Shown here piece by piece: positions 31,533 to 39,505 of a DNA stretch of 41,974 nucleotides. Position 1 is the stretch's first letter; every line of letters starts with the position of its first letter. Below the pieces are notes generated by a model, which saw only the letters and a list, made by a program, of their open reading frames with translations, did no database searches and was not told the origin of the DNA. This stretch comes from Sinomonas cellulolyticus (lineage in GTDB: Bacteria; Actinomycetota; Actinomycetes; Actinomycetales; Micrococcaceae): NCBI RefSeq assembly GCF_014656475.1, contig NZ_BNCM01000020.1, forward strand, positions 1 through 41,974. Reading direction: 5' to 3'. A program made the position numbers and the translations under genes.

Positions 31533-31566
31533 CCGCCGGCTGACTGGACCGCCGGCTGACTGGACT
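31524..31566. repeat. Short tandem repeat after prpC
   Basis: A 16-bp unit (CTGACTGGACCGCCGG with small variations) repeats about 2.5 times across the prpC stop codon and into the gap between the convergent prpC and NUDIX genes. The GCCGGC cores can pair with one another. It looks like slippage duplication; a terminator role is possible. Confidence 0.55.
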
Positions 31567-31583
31567 GACCCGCCGCTGGGGGG

Positions 31584-32063
31584 TCAGGGGCCGAGGACGA
31601 CGAAACGGGCAACCGTCTCGTTGTCCTCGGCCATTTCCACATAGAAGTCCGAGACCCTGCCCGAGAGCACGACGGGCAGCCAGTGGTCCGCGTCCTGCCA
31701 CATGCCGTCCACCGGCAGCCTGTCCACCGGGTACCACGCTGGCGCGATCTCTTCGCTCTCCCCGATCTCCCCCGTCCATACGGAGGACGTGAACATGGTG
31801 CACTCCATGTCCCACTCGGGACGCACGGGGAAGCGGAAGTCCACGGTGCCGGCGGGGGTGAGCAGCGCGGCGTCGAGCACGACGCCGGCCTCCTCGGCAA
31901 GTTCGCGGACGGCGGCTTCCGCCGGGGTCTCCCCTGCCTCGACATGACCGCCGAGGCCCACGATCTTCCCCCGCCCGAAACCGCGCTTCTTCTGCCCGAG
32001 CAGGACCTCGCGCCCGCCCGGTCCTTCTCGCAGGAGGAAGCACAGTGCCACCGGTGATCCCAT
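31584..32063 (-). CDS. MutT-like NUDIX hydrolase
   Basis: A 159-residue NUDIX pyrophosphohydrolase. The box GxxxxxExxxxxxxREUxEExGU is complete at about 39-61 (GHVEAGETPAEAAVRELAEEAGV in outline), so the Mg2+-binding glutamates are present. The N-terminal LLGQKKRGFGRGKIVGLGG and WYPVDRLPVDGMWQDA segments match the 8-oxo-dGTP diphosphatase/MTH1 group, so removal of oxidised purine nucleotides is likely. It lies 30 bp downstream of xerD on the same strand and is probably the last gene of pyrG-NUDIX-xerD-mutT. Its substrate cannot be fixed by sequence. Confidence 0.88.
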   Translation of the reverse strand: MGSPVALCFLLREGPGGREVLLGQKKRGFGRGKIVGLGGHVEAGETPAEAAVRELAEEAGVVLDAALLTPAGTVDFRFPVRPEWDMECTMFTSSVWTGEIGESEEIAPAWYPVDRLPVDGMWQDADHWLPVVLSGRVSDFYVEMAEDNETVARFVVLGP

Positions 32064-32093
32064 CAGCGGGCCCCCCTCACTCTTCTCGCCCCG

Positions 32094-33128
32094 TCACCCT
32101 CTGGCCCTCGGGTGCGCTGCCGCGTAGACCTCGCGCAGGGTGTCCGCCGTGACGAGCGTGTATACCTGAGTGGTCGTGACGGACGCGTGGCCGAGGAGCT
32201 CCTGGACCACGCGCACGTCGGCGCCGCCCTCGAGCAGGTGGGTGGCGAACGAGTGGCGCAGGGTGTGCGGGGAGACGTCGCGGTTGATCTGCGCCTTCTC
32301 GGCAACATCCTTCAGGATGGTCCACGCGCTCTGGCGGCTGAGCCGGCCGCCGCGCGCGTTGAGGAACAGGGCGGGCGTCCCGGCGCCCTTGGAAACGAGG
32401 GCCGGCCGGGCACGGACGATGTACGCATCCAGCGCGCGTGCGGCATAGGAGCCGATCGGCACGAGCCGCTCCTTCGACCCCTTGCCGAAGAGCCGCACGA
32501 CCGCCGGACCCCCGTCAGCCGCCTCCAACCGGAGGTCGTCGACGTCGAGACCCACGGCCTCGCTGATGCGCGCGCCAGTCGCGTAGAGGAACTCCAGGAG
32601 CGCCCGGTCCCGCAGCCCGGCGGGCGTGTCCGCTCCGGCCGTCTCGAGGATCCGGGTCACCTCGTGGATCGTGATGGCCTTGGGCAGCCGCTGCCCCGCG
32701 AGCGGCGGGTGAACGTCCGCGGCCGGATCGTCCGCCGTCGTGCCCTCGAGTGCCCAGAACCGGTGCAGGCCGCGGACGGCGACCACCGTCCGGGCCGCAG
32801 ACCGGGCCGTGAGGGGGCTGCCGCCGTCCGCCCCGTCCCTCAGCGCCTGGGCGAAGCCGCCGACGTGCCGGCGCTCGACCGCCGACGGCGTGTCGACGCC
32901 CTCGCGCGCGAGATGCGCTCCGTACCTGACCAGATCCCGTCGGTAGGCGGAGAGGGTGTTGGCTGCGAGCCCGCGCTCGACTGCGAGGTGTCGGAGGTAG
33001 TCCTCGATGCCTCGGCGCAGTGCTGGCGGGAGCTCGGACTGCGTCGGGGCTGCGGCCGGGGCGGCAGGGAGGACGGGATCGGCGGCCGGCACGGGAGCGC
33101 TCAGCGCTGGCCCGGGTGGGCCGGCCAC
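32094..33128 (-). CDS. xerD: Chromosome dimer resolvase XerD
   Basis: A 344-residue tyrosine recombinase that acts with XerC at dif to resolve chromosome dimers under FtsK control. An Ala/Pro-rich extension (1-33) precedes the SAM-like core-binding domain (about 35-125). The catalytic domain has Arg187 (TGARISEA), Lys in GKGSKER (about 216-219), His288-x-x-Arg291 (HTLRHSFATHLLEGG), His314 (LLGHASVTT) and Tyr323 (QVYTL). The GTG start overlaps the NUDIX gene by 28 bp; GTG 33092 is an alternative that would drop 12 low-complexity residues. The full catalytic set and this gene neighbourhood support XerD over XerC. Confidence 0.93.
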   Translation of the reverse strand: MAGPPGPALSAPVPAADPVLPAAPAAAPTQSELPPALRRGIEDYLRHLAVERGLAANTLSAYRRDLVRYGAHLAREGVDTPSAVERRHVGGFAQALRDGADGGSPLTARSAARTVVAVRGLHRFWALEGTTADDPAADVHPPLAGQRLPKAITIHEVTRILETAGADTPAGLRDRALLEFLYATGARISEAVGLDVDDLRLEAADGGPAVVRLFGKGSKERLVPIGSYAARALDAYIVRARPALVSKGAGTPALFLNARGGRLSRQSAWTILKDVAEKAQINRDVSPHTLRHSFATHLLEGGADVRVVQELLGHASVTTTQVYTLVTADTLREVYAAAHPRARG

Positions 33129-33790
33129 GGAGCATCACCAGGCCTGAGCGTGGCGAATCCCTCTCGGCGCGCGGCGTCCGCCGCGAGGATCGCCACAATG
33201 GCGCTCGGATTGTGGAGGCGCCCGTCGAGCACGCCGCGGACGGCCTCGTCGAGGTCCACCCAGGCGAACTCGATCTCGGCTTCCTCGTCCGTGCGCTCGT
33301 GCCGGTCACCGTGCGGGATCTCGCTGAGGCCACGGGCCACGTAGATCCGCAGCGCCTCGCTCGAGGACCCGGGAGAGGTGAAGAAGTCCGCGAGGACGTG
33401 CCACTCCGAGGCGGTGAGGTCGGCCTCCTCGGCGAGCTCCCGGGCCGCCGCGTCGAGGTTCGATTCCCCGTCCACGTCGAGGAGCCCGGCCGGGATCTCC
33501 CACAGGTCCATGCCCACCGGATGCCGGTACTGGCGAAGCATGAGGATGCGGCCCTCGCTGTCCATCGGCAGGATCGCGACGGCCCCCGGATGCTCGATGT
33601 AGTCGCGATGCAGGACGCCCGAGCCCTCGGACAGCTCGAAGGCGTCGCTGCGGACGTCCCAGATCCGCCCCTTGTAGACCGTCTCCGAGGAGAGGACGTG
33701 CCGCGGGTTCGGGGCGTCCGCGACGTCCTGCGCCCGCTCCGGCACGTGGCCCACGCGGCCTAGGCCCGTGTCGGGCTCATGCGTGTCCAC
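33101..33790 (-). CDS. ADP-ribose pyrophosphatase (NUDIX)
   Basis: A 229-residue NudF-type NUDIX enzyme hydrolysing ADP-ribose to AMP and ribose 5-phosphate. VYKGRIWDVRSD and HPGAVAILPMD form the N-terminal swapped-dimer region. The ADPRase LRQYRHPVGMDLWEIPAGLLD precedes the NUDIX box, which has ARELAEEADLT; the usual Gly after EE is replaced by Asp. FFTSPGSSSEALRIYVARGL is the family's product-binding loop. It starts with GTG, 5 bp after the pyrG stop, and overlaps xerD, so pyrG-NUDIX-xerD form one operon. This arrangement is conserved in actinobacteria. Confidence 0.9.
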   Translation of the reverse strand: MDTHEPDTGLGRVGHVPERAQDVADAPNPRHVLSSETVYKGRIWDVRSDAFELSEGSGVLHRDYIEHPGAVAILPMDSEGRILMLRQYRHPVGMDLWEIPAGLLDVDGESNLDAAARELAEEADLTASEWHVLADFFTSPGSSSEALRIYVARGLSEIPHGDRHERTDEEAEIEFAWVDLDEAVRGVLDGRLHNPSAIVAILAADAARREGFATLRPGDAPWPAHPGQR

Positions 33791-33795
33791 AGTGC

Positions 33796-35586
33796 CTACT
33801 TGCCCTTGGCCGCGGCAGCAGGTGCGTGCGCGGCGGCAGCCTCTCCCTGGCCCGAGGGCTTCCCGTTCCCGGCACTCCCGGCACCGGTGGCCTCAGCGGC
33901 CCCCTCAGCAGCCTTGCCGGCGTCCTGGTGCTCGAGGGCGGCCTTCACGAGTCCCACGAACAGCGGGTGCGGACGCGTGGGGCGGGAGCCGAGCTCGGGA
34001 TGGGCCTGGGTCGAGACGTAGTAGGGGTGCACGTCCTTCGGGAGCTCGGCGAACTCGACCAGCTTCCCGTCCGGCGAGGTCCCCGAGAAGACCAGGCCCT
34101 TCGCCGCAATCTGCTCGCGGTAGGCGTTGTTCACCTCGTAGCGGTGGCGGTGGCGCTCGGAGACCTTCGTGGCGCCATAGGTCTCCGCAACGACAGAACC
34201 CTCGGCGAGGACCGCATCGTAAAGACCCAGCCGCATCGTGCCGCCCATGTCGCCCTTGCCCTCGACGATGTCGAGCTGCTCGGCCATGGTGGCGATCACA
34301 GGATGCTTCGAGTCCGGCTCGAATTCGCTGGAGGAGGCATCCTCGAGTCCCACGACGTTCCGCGAGTACTCGATGACCATGCACTGCAGGCCGAGGCACA
34401 GGCCCAACGTGGGGAGCTTGCCCTCGCGGGCGAGCTTGAGCGCACCGAGCTTGCCCTCGAGCCCGCGGATGCCGAAGCCGCCGGGAACGAGGATCGCGTC
34501 CACGCCGGCGAGGGCCTTCTTCGCTCCGGCCGGGGTCTGGCACTCGTCGGAGGCGACCCAGCGGATCTTGACCTTCGTGTCGTTCGCGAACCCGCCTGCG
34601 CGCAGTGCCTCGGTGACGGAGAGGTACGCATCCGGCAGGTCGATGTACTTGCCGACGAGGGCGATCTCGACCTCGTGCTTGGGGTGGTGCACGGCCTCGA
34701 GGAGGCGGTCCCACTTGGTCCAGTCGACGTCCTTGAAGGGCAGGTCGAGGGCCCGCACGATGTAGGAGTCGAGACCCTGGGCGTGCAGCACCTTGGGGAT
34801 GTCGTAGATGCTCGGCGCATCCGGGCAGCTGATCACTGCATCGGTGTCGACGTCGCACATGCGGCCGATCTTGTCCCGCATGGCATCCGGGATCTCGCGG
34901 TCCGACCGGACGACGATCGCGTCCGGCTGGATGCCGATGGAACGCAGCGCGGCGACGGAGTGCTGGGTCGGCTTGGTCTTGAGCTCCTGGGACGGGCCGA
35001 TATACGGCACGAGGGAGACGTGGACGAAGAACACGTTCCCGCGACCCACGTCCTGGCGCACCTGGCGTGCCGCCTCGAGGAAGGGCTGCGACTCGATGTC
35101 GCCTACCGTTCCGCCGATCTCGGTGATGATGACATCCGGAGCGTTCTCGCCCTCCGCGGGCAGGCGCATCCGGCGCTTGATCTCATCGGTGATGTGGGGG
35201 ATGACCTGGACGGTATCGCCGAGGTACTCGCCTCGGCGCTCCTTGGCGATCACCGTCGAGTAGACCTGCCCGGTGGTCACGTTCGCCGAGCCGTCGAGGG
35301 ATTCGTCGAGGAACCGCTCGTAGTGGCCGATGTCGAGGTCGGTCTCGGCGCCGTCCTCGGTCACGAAGACCTCGCCGTGCTGGAACGGGTTCATCGTCCC
35401 GGGATCGACGTTGAGGTAGGGATCGAGCTTCTGCATCGTGACGGAAAGGCCGCGTCCACGCAGCAGGTGGCCGAGGCTGGAAGCCGTCAAGCCCTTCCCG
35501 AGCGAAGAGGCCACGCCGCCGGTGACGAAGATCTGCTTGGTCGTCTTGGCGGAGTCTGAGAAACGGGAATGAGTTCGCTGCACCAC
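33796..35586 (-). CDS. pyrG: CTP synthase
   Basis: A 596-residue enzyme making CTP from UTP, glutamine and ATP. The synthase domain begins TKQIFVTGGVASSLGKGLTA and contains KLDPYLNVDPGTMNPFQHGE and TEIGGTVGDIES. The class-I glutaminase domain has the oxyanion GGFGIRG, nucleophile Cys in GLCLGLQC and the HPE of STQAHPELGSRP. A 45-residue Ala/Gly/Lys tail (HAPAAAAKGK at the end) extends beyond the usual length. Two consecutive GTG codons (35586, 35583) are possible starts; neither has a Shine-Dalgarno site, and an extended -10 lies so close that the mRNA may be leaderless. First gene of pyrG-NUDIX-xerD-mutT. Confidence 0.96.
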   Translation of the reverse strand: MVQRTHSRFSDSAKTTKQIFVTGGVASSLGKGLTASSLGHLLRGRGLSVTMQKLDPYLNVDPGTMNPFQHGEVFVTEDGAETDLDIGHYERFLDESLDGSANVTTGQVYSTVIAKERRGEYLGDTVQVIPHITDEIKRRMRLPAEGENAPDVIITEIGGTVGDIESQPFLEAARQVRQDVGRGNVFFVHVSLVPYIGPSQELKTKPTQHSVAALRSIGIQPDAIVVRSDREIPDAMRDKIGRMCDVDTDAVISCPDAPSIYDIPKVLHAQGLDSYIVRALDLPFKDVDWTKWDRLLEAVHHPKHEVEIALVGKYIDLPDAYLSVTEALRAGGFANDTKVKIRWVASDECQTPAGAKKALAGVDAILVPGGFGIRGLEGKLGALKLAREGKLPTLGLCLGLQCMVIEYSRNVVGLEDASSSEFEPDSKHPVIATMAEQLDIVEGKGDMGGTMRLGLYDAVLAEGSVVAETYGATKVSERHRHRYEVNNAYREQIAAKGLVFSGTSPDGKLVEFAELPKDVHPYYVSTQAHPELGSRPTRPHPLFVGLVKAALEHQDAGKAAEGAAEATGAGSAGNGKPSGQGEAAAAHAPAAAAKGK

Positions 35587-35594
35587 GGAATACC

Positions 35595-35603
35595 AGCATA
35601 ACA
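35595..35603 (-). promoter_or_regulatory. Extended -10 promoter of pyrG
   Basis: On the minus strand TG-T-TATGCT forms an extended -10 with no good -35 box. Its last base lies 8 nt before the first pyrG GTG, so transcription would begin at or within about 3 nt of the start codon, consistent with a leaderless transcript. Confidence 0.5.
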
Positions 35604-35710
35604 GCCCGGGAGATCGCAATGGCCCGGCACCCCGGATGGGTGTGTCCCCCGCAGCGGACAGTGCCGAACCCGGCGGCTGGCGTTGCGCTGGGTCGGGCTC
35701 TCGGCCGGAA

Positions 35711-37459
35711 TCAGCGGGCGGCGCCAGCGCGGGCGGACTGGGCGTCCTCGAGGAGCTCGAGGGCGTGCGCGCGGGCACTGGCCGAGTCCTCCTGGCCTGC
35801 GAGCATGCGGGCGAGCTCGACCACGCGCTCGTCGTCGTCAAGCAGGCGGACATCGCTGGACGTGACGCCGTCGACCCGCCCCGCGCCGCGCGACGATGCG
35901 ACGGAGGTCTTGATCACGGTGATGTGGCGGTCGGCGAACGCGGCCACCTGCGGCAAGTGGGTCACCACGAGGACCTGCACGTGCCGGGCGAGCATGGCCA
36001 GGCGGCGGCCGATCTCCACCGCCGCGCGTCCCCCCACGCCGGAATCGACCTCGTCGAACACGAACGTCGGCACCGGGTCGACGGCGGCCAGGACCACCTC
36101 GATCGCGAGCATGACGCGGGAGAGCTCGCCGCCGGATGCGCCCTTGCCGAGCGGCCTCGCTGCCGCGCCCGCATGCGGCTGAAGCAGGATCGCGACCGTG
36201 TCGGCTCCGTCGGGTCCGAGGTGGCCGGTCTCCTCCACCTCGACCCGCAGCATGGCATCGGGCATCGCAAGGGCTGTGAGCTCGTCGCTCACCCGCTCCG
36301 CGAGCTCGGCCGCGGCCTCCCGCCGGCGTTCCGTCATTTCGGCCGAGAGCTCATGGAGGCGCGCCTCGTCGCGGCCGATCTGCTCGCTGAGCGACTCGAT
36401 CCTCCCGTCGTCGTCCTGCAGCTCAAGCAGACGCCGCTGGCTCTCATCCGCCCACGCGATCACCTCGTCGAGCGTCGGGGCGTACTTGCGCGTGAGGCCA
36501 CCGAGGGCAGCGCGTCGTTCCTCGACTTCCGCGAGCCGGCCGGCCGCCTCCGTGTCGAGCGAAGCGGCGTAGCCGGCGAGTTCCTGCGCCACGTCCGCGA
36601 GGATGTAGCCGACCTCGGCGAGCCGCTCCGCCGACGCGCCCAGTGCGACGTCATGCTCAGCCACGTGCTCGAGGGTGCGGCGGGCCCCATCGACGAGCGT
36701 CGTCGCGTCGGCGGCCTCACCGAAGTCCTCCGCGACGAGCGCCTCGTGGGCCTGCTGCGCCGCCATCCGCAGGGCCTCCGCATGGGCGAGCCGCGCGGCC
36801 TCGGATTTGAGGGCCTCGTCCTCCCCCGGCTGCGGGTCTACTTCGGCGATCTCAGCGAGGGCCGCCTCGAGCGACTCGGCCTCGCGGATCCGCTCACGCG
36901 ACGAGGACGTCAGCTCGTCCAGCTCGCGGCGGGCATCGGTCCACGACGCGTAGAGGTCCCCGTAGTCCCGGCGGAGCCGGGCGAACTCCTCCCCCGCGAA
37001 GGTGTCGAGCGCGTGCCGCTGGGCCGCCGGGCTCTTGAGGCGCAGCTGCTCCGACTGGCCGTGGATCACCACGAGGTGACCGCCGACCTCGGCCAGCGCA
37101 CCGACGGGCGCCGAGCGCCCGCCCAGATGAGCCCGGCTGCGCCCGTCGGCGCCCACGGTGCGGGCCAGCAGGAGCTCCGCGCCGCCGTCGTGCTCCTCGA
37201 CGTCCGCGCCCGCCTCCTGGGCGCGCACGACGGCGGGGTGGTCCGGTTCGAGCCTCACCGTCGCCTCGGCGACGGCGGACTTCGCGCCCGTCCGCACTGC
37301 ACCGGCGTCCGAGCGGCCGCCGAGCAGCAGCCCGAGGGCGGTGACCACCATGGTCTTGCCTGCGCCCGTCTCGCCGGTCACGACGCTGAGCCCCGGGCCC
37401 AGCGGCAGCGAGGCGTCGGTGATGACGCCCAGATCGCGGATCCGCAGTTCCTCGATCAT
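35711..37459 (-). CDS. recN: DNA repair protein RecN
   Basis: A 582-residue SMC-like ATPase that gathers DNA ends during double-strand-break repair. Walker A is GETGAGKTM (29-37) within LSVVTGETGAGKTMVVTALG. A long coiled coil spans about 155-400. The C-terminal ABC signature is GASGGELSRVMLAIE, then Walker B TFVFDEVDSGVGG and the H-loop VTHLPQVAAFAD. The frame stays open upstream to 38050 through nadK, but ATG 37459, 5 nt after AGGAGC and overlapping the nadK stop as ATGA, is the start. It is the last gene of the operon running from the TPR-like protein through tlyA and nadK; pyrG then has its own promoter. Confidence 0.96.
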   Translation of the reverse strand: MIEELRIRDLGVITDASLPLGPGLSVVTGETGAGKTMVVTALGLLLGGRSDAGAVRTGAKSAVAEATVRLEPDHPAVVRAQEAGADVEEHDGGAELLLARTVGADGRSRAHLGGRSAPVGALAEVGGHLVVIHGQSEQLRLKSPAAQRHALDTFAGEEFARLRRDYGDLYASWTDARRELDELTSSSRERIREAESLEAALAEIAEVDPQPGEDEALKSEAARLAHAEALRMAAQQAHEALVAEDFGEAADATTLVDGARRTLEHVAEHDVALGASAERLAEVGYILADVAQELAGYAASLDTEAAGRLAEVEERRAALGGLTRKYAPTLDEVIAWADESQRRLLELQDDDGRIESLSEQIGRDEARLHELSAEMTERRREAAAELAERVSDELTALAMPDAMLRVEVEETGHLGPDGADTVAILLQPHAGAAARPLGKGASGGELSRVMLAIEVVLAAVDPVPTFVFDEVDSGVGGRAAVEIGRRLAMLARHVQVLVVTHLPQVAAFADRHITVIKTSVASSRGAGRVDGVTSSDVRLLDDDERVVELARMLAGQEDSASARAHALELLEDAQSARAGAAR

Positions 37460-38487
37460 GTGTGCTCCTGGTTCGGTTCGTGGGACTCCGTGCCACGGTG
37501 ATGGCCTCCGTCCTCGGTGCCCTGCGACCACGCGATCGGCGGCACCTCGGGCACCATGGGCCCCGGTGTCCCGAGCTGCCCCGCGGGCACGGGCCCACGC
37601 CAGCCGTGGATGGGCAGCTCGAACTTGCGCACGAGCCGGGCCGAGAACGGCGTCGTGCTGATCCGAGCGAGACGCACCGGCACTTCCGACTTGGTGACCT
37701 CGACCCGCGCGCCGGGCGGGAGATCCACAGACCGCCGCCCGTCGCACCACAGGACCCCGTGCGCGTCGGTGCGGCCCAGGATCTCGACCGCGAGGGTCGA
37801 GCGCGGTGAGACGACGAGGGGCTTGGCGAACAGCGCATGCGCGCTGATGGGGGCGATGAGCAGCGCCTCGACCTCGGGCCACACAATGGGGCCGCCGGCC
37901 GAGAAGGCGTAGGCGGTGCTGCCGGTCGGAGTGGCCAGGACGATCCCGTCGCACCCGAAGGAGGTCAGGGGCTTGCCGTCCACCTCGGTGACCACCTCGA
38001 TCATGCGTTCCCGGCTGGCCTTCTCGATCGCCGCCTCGTTGAGCGCCCATGTGTGCGCGACCATCGCACCTCGGTGCCAGACGGTGACGTCGATGGTCAT
38101 GCGCTCCTCGACCGAGTAGCTGCGCGATGCGATCCCCTGGACGGTCTGGGCGAGGTCGGCCCGCTCACTCTCGGCGAGGAAGCCCACGTGGCCGAGGTTC
38201 ACCCCGAGGAGCGGGACGTCCACGTGGCGCACGAGCTCGGCCGCGCGGAGGATCGTGCCGTCGCCGCCGAGGACCATGACGAGCTCGACGTCCTCGAGCT
38301 CGGCGTCCCGCCCGAGCACTTCCGTGGGGTGGTCGAGTCCGTTGAACCGCTCGTCGAGCTGCGCCTGCTGGCCCGCCGGCATGACCGGTGAGAGCCCGGA
38401 GCCGTACAGCTGGGCCGCCGCCTCCCTTGCGGCGAGCATCGAGTCCTCGCGGCCCATGTGGGCCAGGAGCAGGATGCGACGCGTCAC
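37456..38487 (-). CDS. nadK: NAD kinase
   Basis: A 343-residue ATP/polyphosphate-NAD kinase producing NADP. The nucleotide motif is VLGGDGTILRAAEL (GGDGT at 74-78). NEAAIEK binds NAD, and FGCDGIVLATPTGSTAY is the conserved beta-sandwich motif; VSPRST and LWCDGRRS follow. The C-terminal 45 residues (GHHRGTESHEPNQEHT at the end) are low-complexity and beyond the fold. GTG 38487 overlaps the tlyA stop as GTGA; the open frame continues upstream through tlyA but is not protein-like there. The order tlyA-nadK-recN is strongly conserved in actinobacteria. Confidence 0.96.
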   Translation of the reverse strand: MTRRILLLAHMGREDSMLAAREAAAQLYGSGLSPVMPAGQQAQLDERFNGLDHPTEVLGRDAELEDVELVMVLGGDGTILRAAELVRHVDVPLLGVNLGHVGFLAESERADLAQTVQGIASRSYSVEERMTIDVTVWHRGAMVAHTWALNEAAIEKASRERMIEVVTEVDGKPLTSFGCDGIVLATPTGSTAYAFSAGGPIVWPEVEALLIAPISAHALFAKPLVVSPRSTLAVEILGRTDAHGVLWCDGRRSVDLPPGARVEVTKSEVPVRLARISTTPFSARLVRKFELPIHGWRGPVPAGQLGTPGPMVPEVPPIAWSQGTEDGGHHRGTESHEPNQEHT

Positions 38488-39317
38488 GCTGGTGCCTCCT
38501 CGGTGTGGGTGGTGGGCCATTCCGCCGCGACCCATGCCGCGGGGTCGGGCGCGTGCTCTGGACCCCCCGCATCCGTGCCTTCCTCCGCGCGGCGCAGCCA
38601 CAGGAAGTACTCGACATTCCCGTCCTGCCCGGGCAGCGGGCTCGCGGCGAGCCCGCACAGGGCGAGGCCCGCGGCGACGGCGGCCTCGGCCACCGAGGTG
38701 ACCGCACGGCGTCGTTCGCTGTCTGAGCCTACGACGCCGGTGCGCGCCAGCCGCTCCCTGCCCACCTCGAACTGCGGCTTCACCATGACCAGCAGGTCTC
38801 CGCCGCGCTCGGTGCACGCCGCGAGCGGAGCGAGGACGAGGGTGAGTGAGATGAAGGACAGGTCCGCGACCGTCAGCGCGGCAGGGCCGCCGATATCGGC
38901 GGGCGTCATGTCCCGCACGTTGAGCCCCTCGTGGACCTGGACTCGCACGTCGCGCCGGAGCGGCTCCACCAATTGGCCATGCCCGACGTCCACCGCCACG
39001 ACCTCAGCAGCGCCTGCTTGGAGGAGCACGTCGGTGAATCCGCCGGTGGAGGCGCCGGCATCCAGGCAGCGCGCGCCGTGCGGGTCGATGGCGGGGAAGG
39101 CCTGCAGGGCGCCCGCGAGCTTGTGGCCGGCGCGGCTCGCGTAGCGGCCGAGGTCCGTTGCCGCGACCTCGATGGCCGCCTCGTCCACGACGGCGTGGGA
39201 CGGCCTCGTCACGGAGGCGCCGTCCACGCTCACCGCACCGTCCGCGATGAGCTTCGCCGCCTGGGTGCGGGAGCGGGCCAGGCCACGGCGCACGAGTTCG
39301 GTGTCCAAGCGTGCCAC
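38484..39317 (-). CDS. tlyA: rRNA 2'-O-methyltransferase TlyA
   Basis: A 277-residue methyltransferase. The N-terminal S4 domain (ARLDTELVRRGLARSRTQAAKLI...GAVSVDG) binds rRNA. The FtsJ-like catalytic domain has YASRAGHKLAGAL, the SAM motif CLDAGASTGGFTDVLL, AVDVGHGQL, VADLSFISL and MVKPQFEVG; the K-D-K-E-type catalytic residues appear present. In mycobacteria TlyA methylates 16S C1409 and 23S C1920, and its loss gives capreomycin resistance. The open frame reaches 39359, but GTG 39317 lies 1 bp after the preceding stop (TAG-C-GTG) and follows GGAG, so it is preferred. Confidence 0.94.
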   Translation of the reverse strand: MARLDTELVRRGLARSRTQAAKLIADGAVSVDGASVTRPSHAVVDEAAIEVAATDLGRYASRAGHKLAGALQAFPAIDPHGARCLDAGASTGGFTDVLLQAGAAEVVAVDVGHGQLVEPLRRDVRVQVHEGLNVRDMTPADIGGPAALTVADLSFISLTLVLAPLAACTERGGDLLVMVKPQFEVGRERLARTGVVGSDSERRRAVTSVAEAAVAAGLALCGLAASPLPGQDGNVEYFLWLRRAEEGTDAGGPEHAPDPAAWVAAEWPTTHTEEAPA

Positions 39318-39318
39318 G

Positions 39319-39474
39319 CTACTCCGCCGGCTCCGCATCGAGGATCGTGGTGAGGGCATCGTGGAACGCCTCGAAGGCCGCTGCCCGGTCCTCGAGCGGC
39401 AGCCCGTCTGCGGCGTCGAGCTGCGCGAGTGCGGCCTCCGCCTCCGGCTGCAGCAGCTGTGGGTCCTCGCTCAT
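39319..39474 (-). CDS. 51-residue acidic protein between HAD phosphatase and tlyA
   Basis: Starts MSEDPQLLQPEAEAALAQLD and ends LTTILDAEPAE: 51 residues, acidic, predicted as two amphipathic helices joined at DGLPLEDRA. GGAG precedes the ATG by only 3 nt. The stop lies 1 bp before the tlyA start, and the HAD gene ends 31 bp upstream, so it fills an otherwise empty slot in a tightly packed operon. Small proteins at this position are usual in actinobacteria, but I know no function. Helix-forming composition and gene packing make it likely real. Confidence 0.7.
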   Translation of the reverse strand: MSEDPQLLQPEAEAALAQLDAADGLPLEDRAAAFEAFHDALTTILDAEPAE

Positions 39475-39505
39475 GGGCTCCAGCTTATCGAGGCGCTGCC
39501 GCGTG

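Noticed and set aside
32094..33128. xerD as a second mobile-element integrase
   Set aside because: The short XerC/D architecture and the pyrG-NUDIX-xerD neighbourhood identify the housekeeping recombinase.
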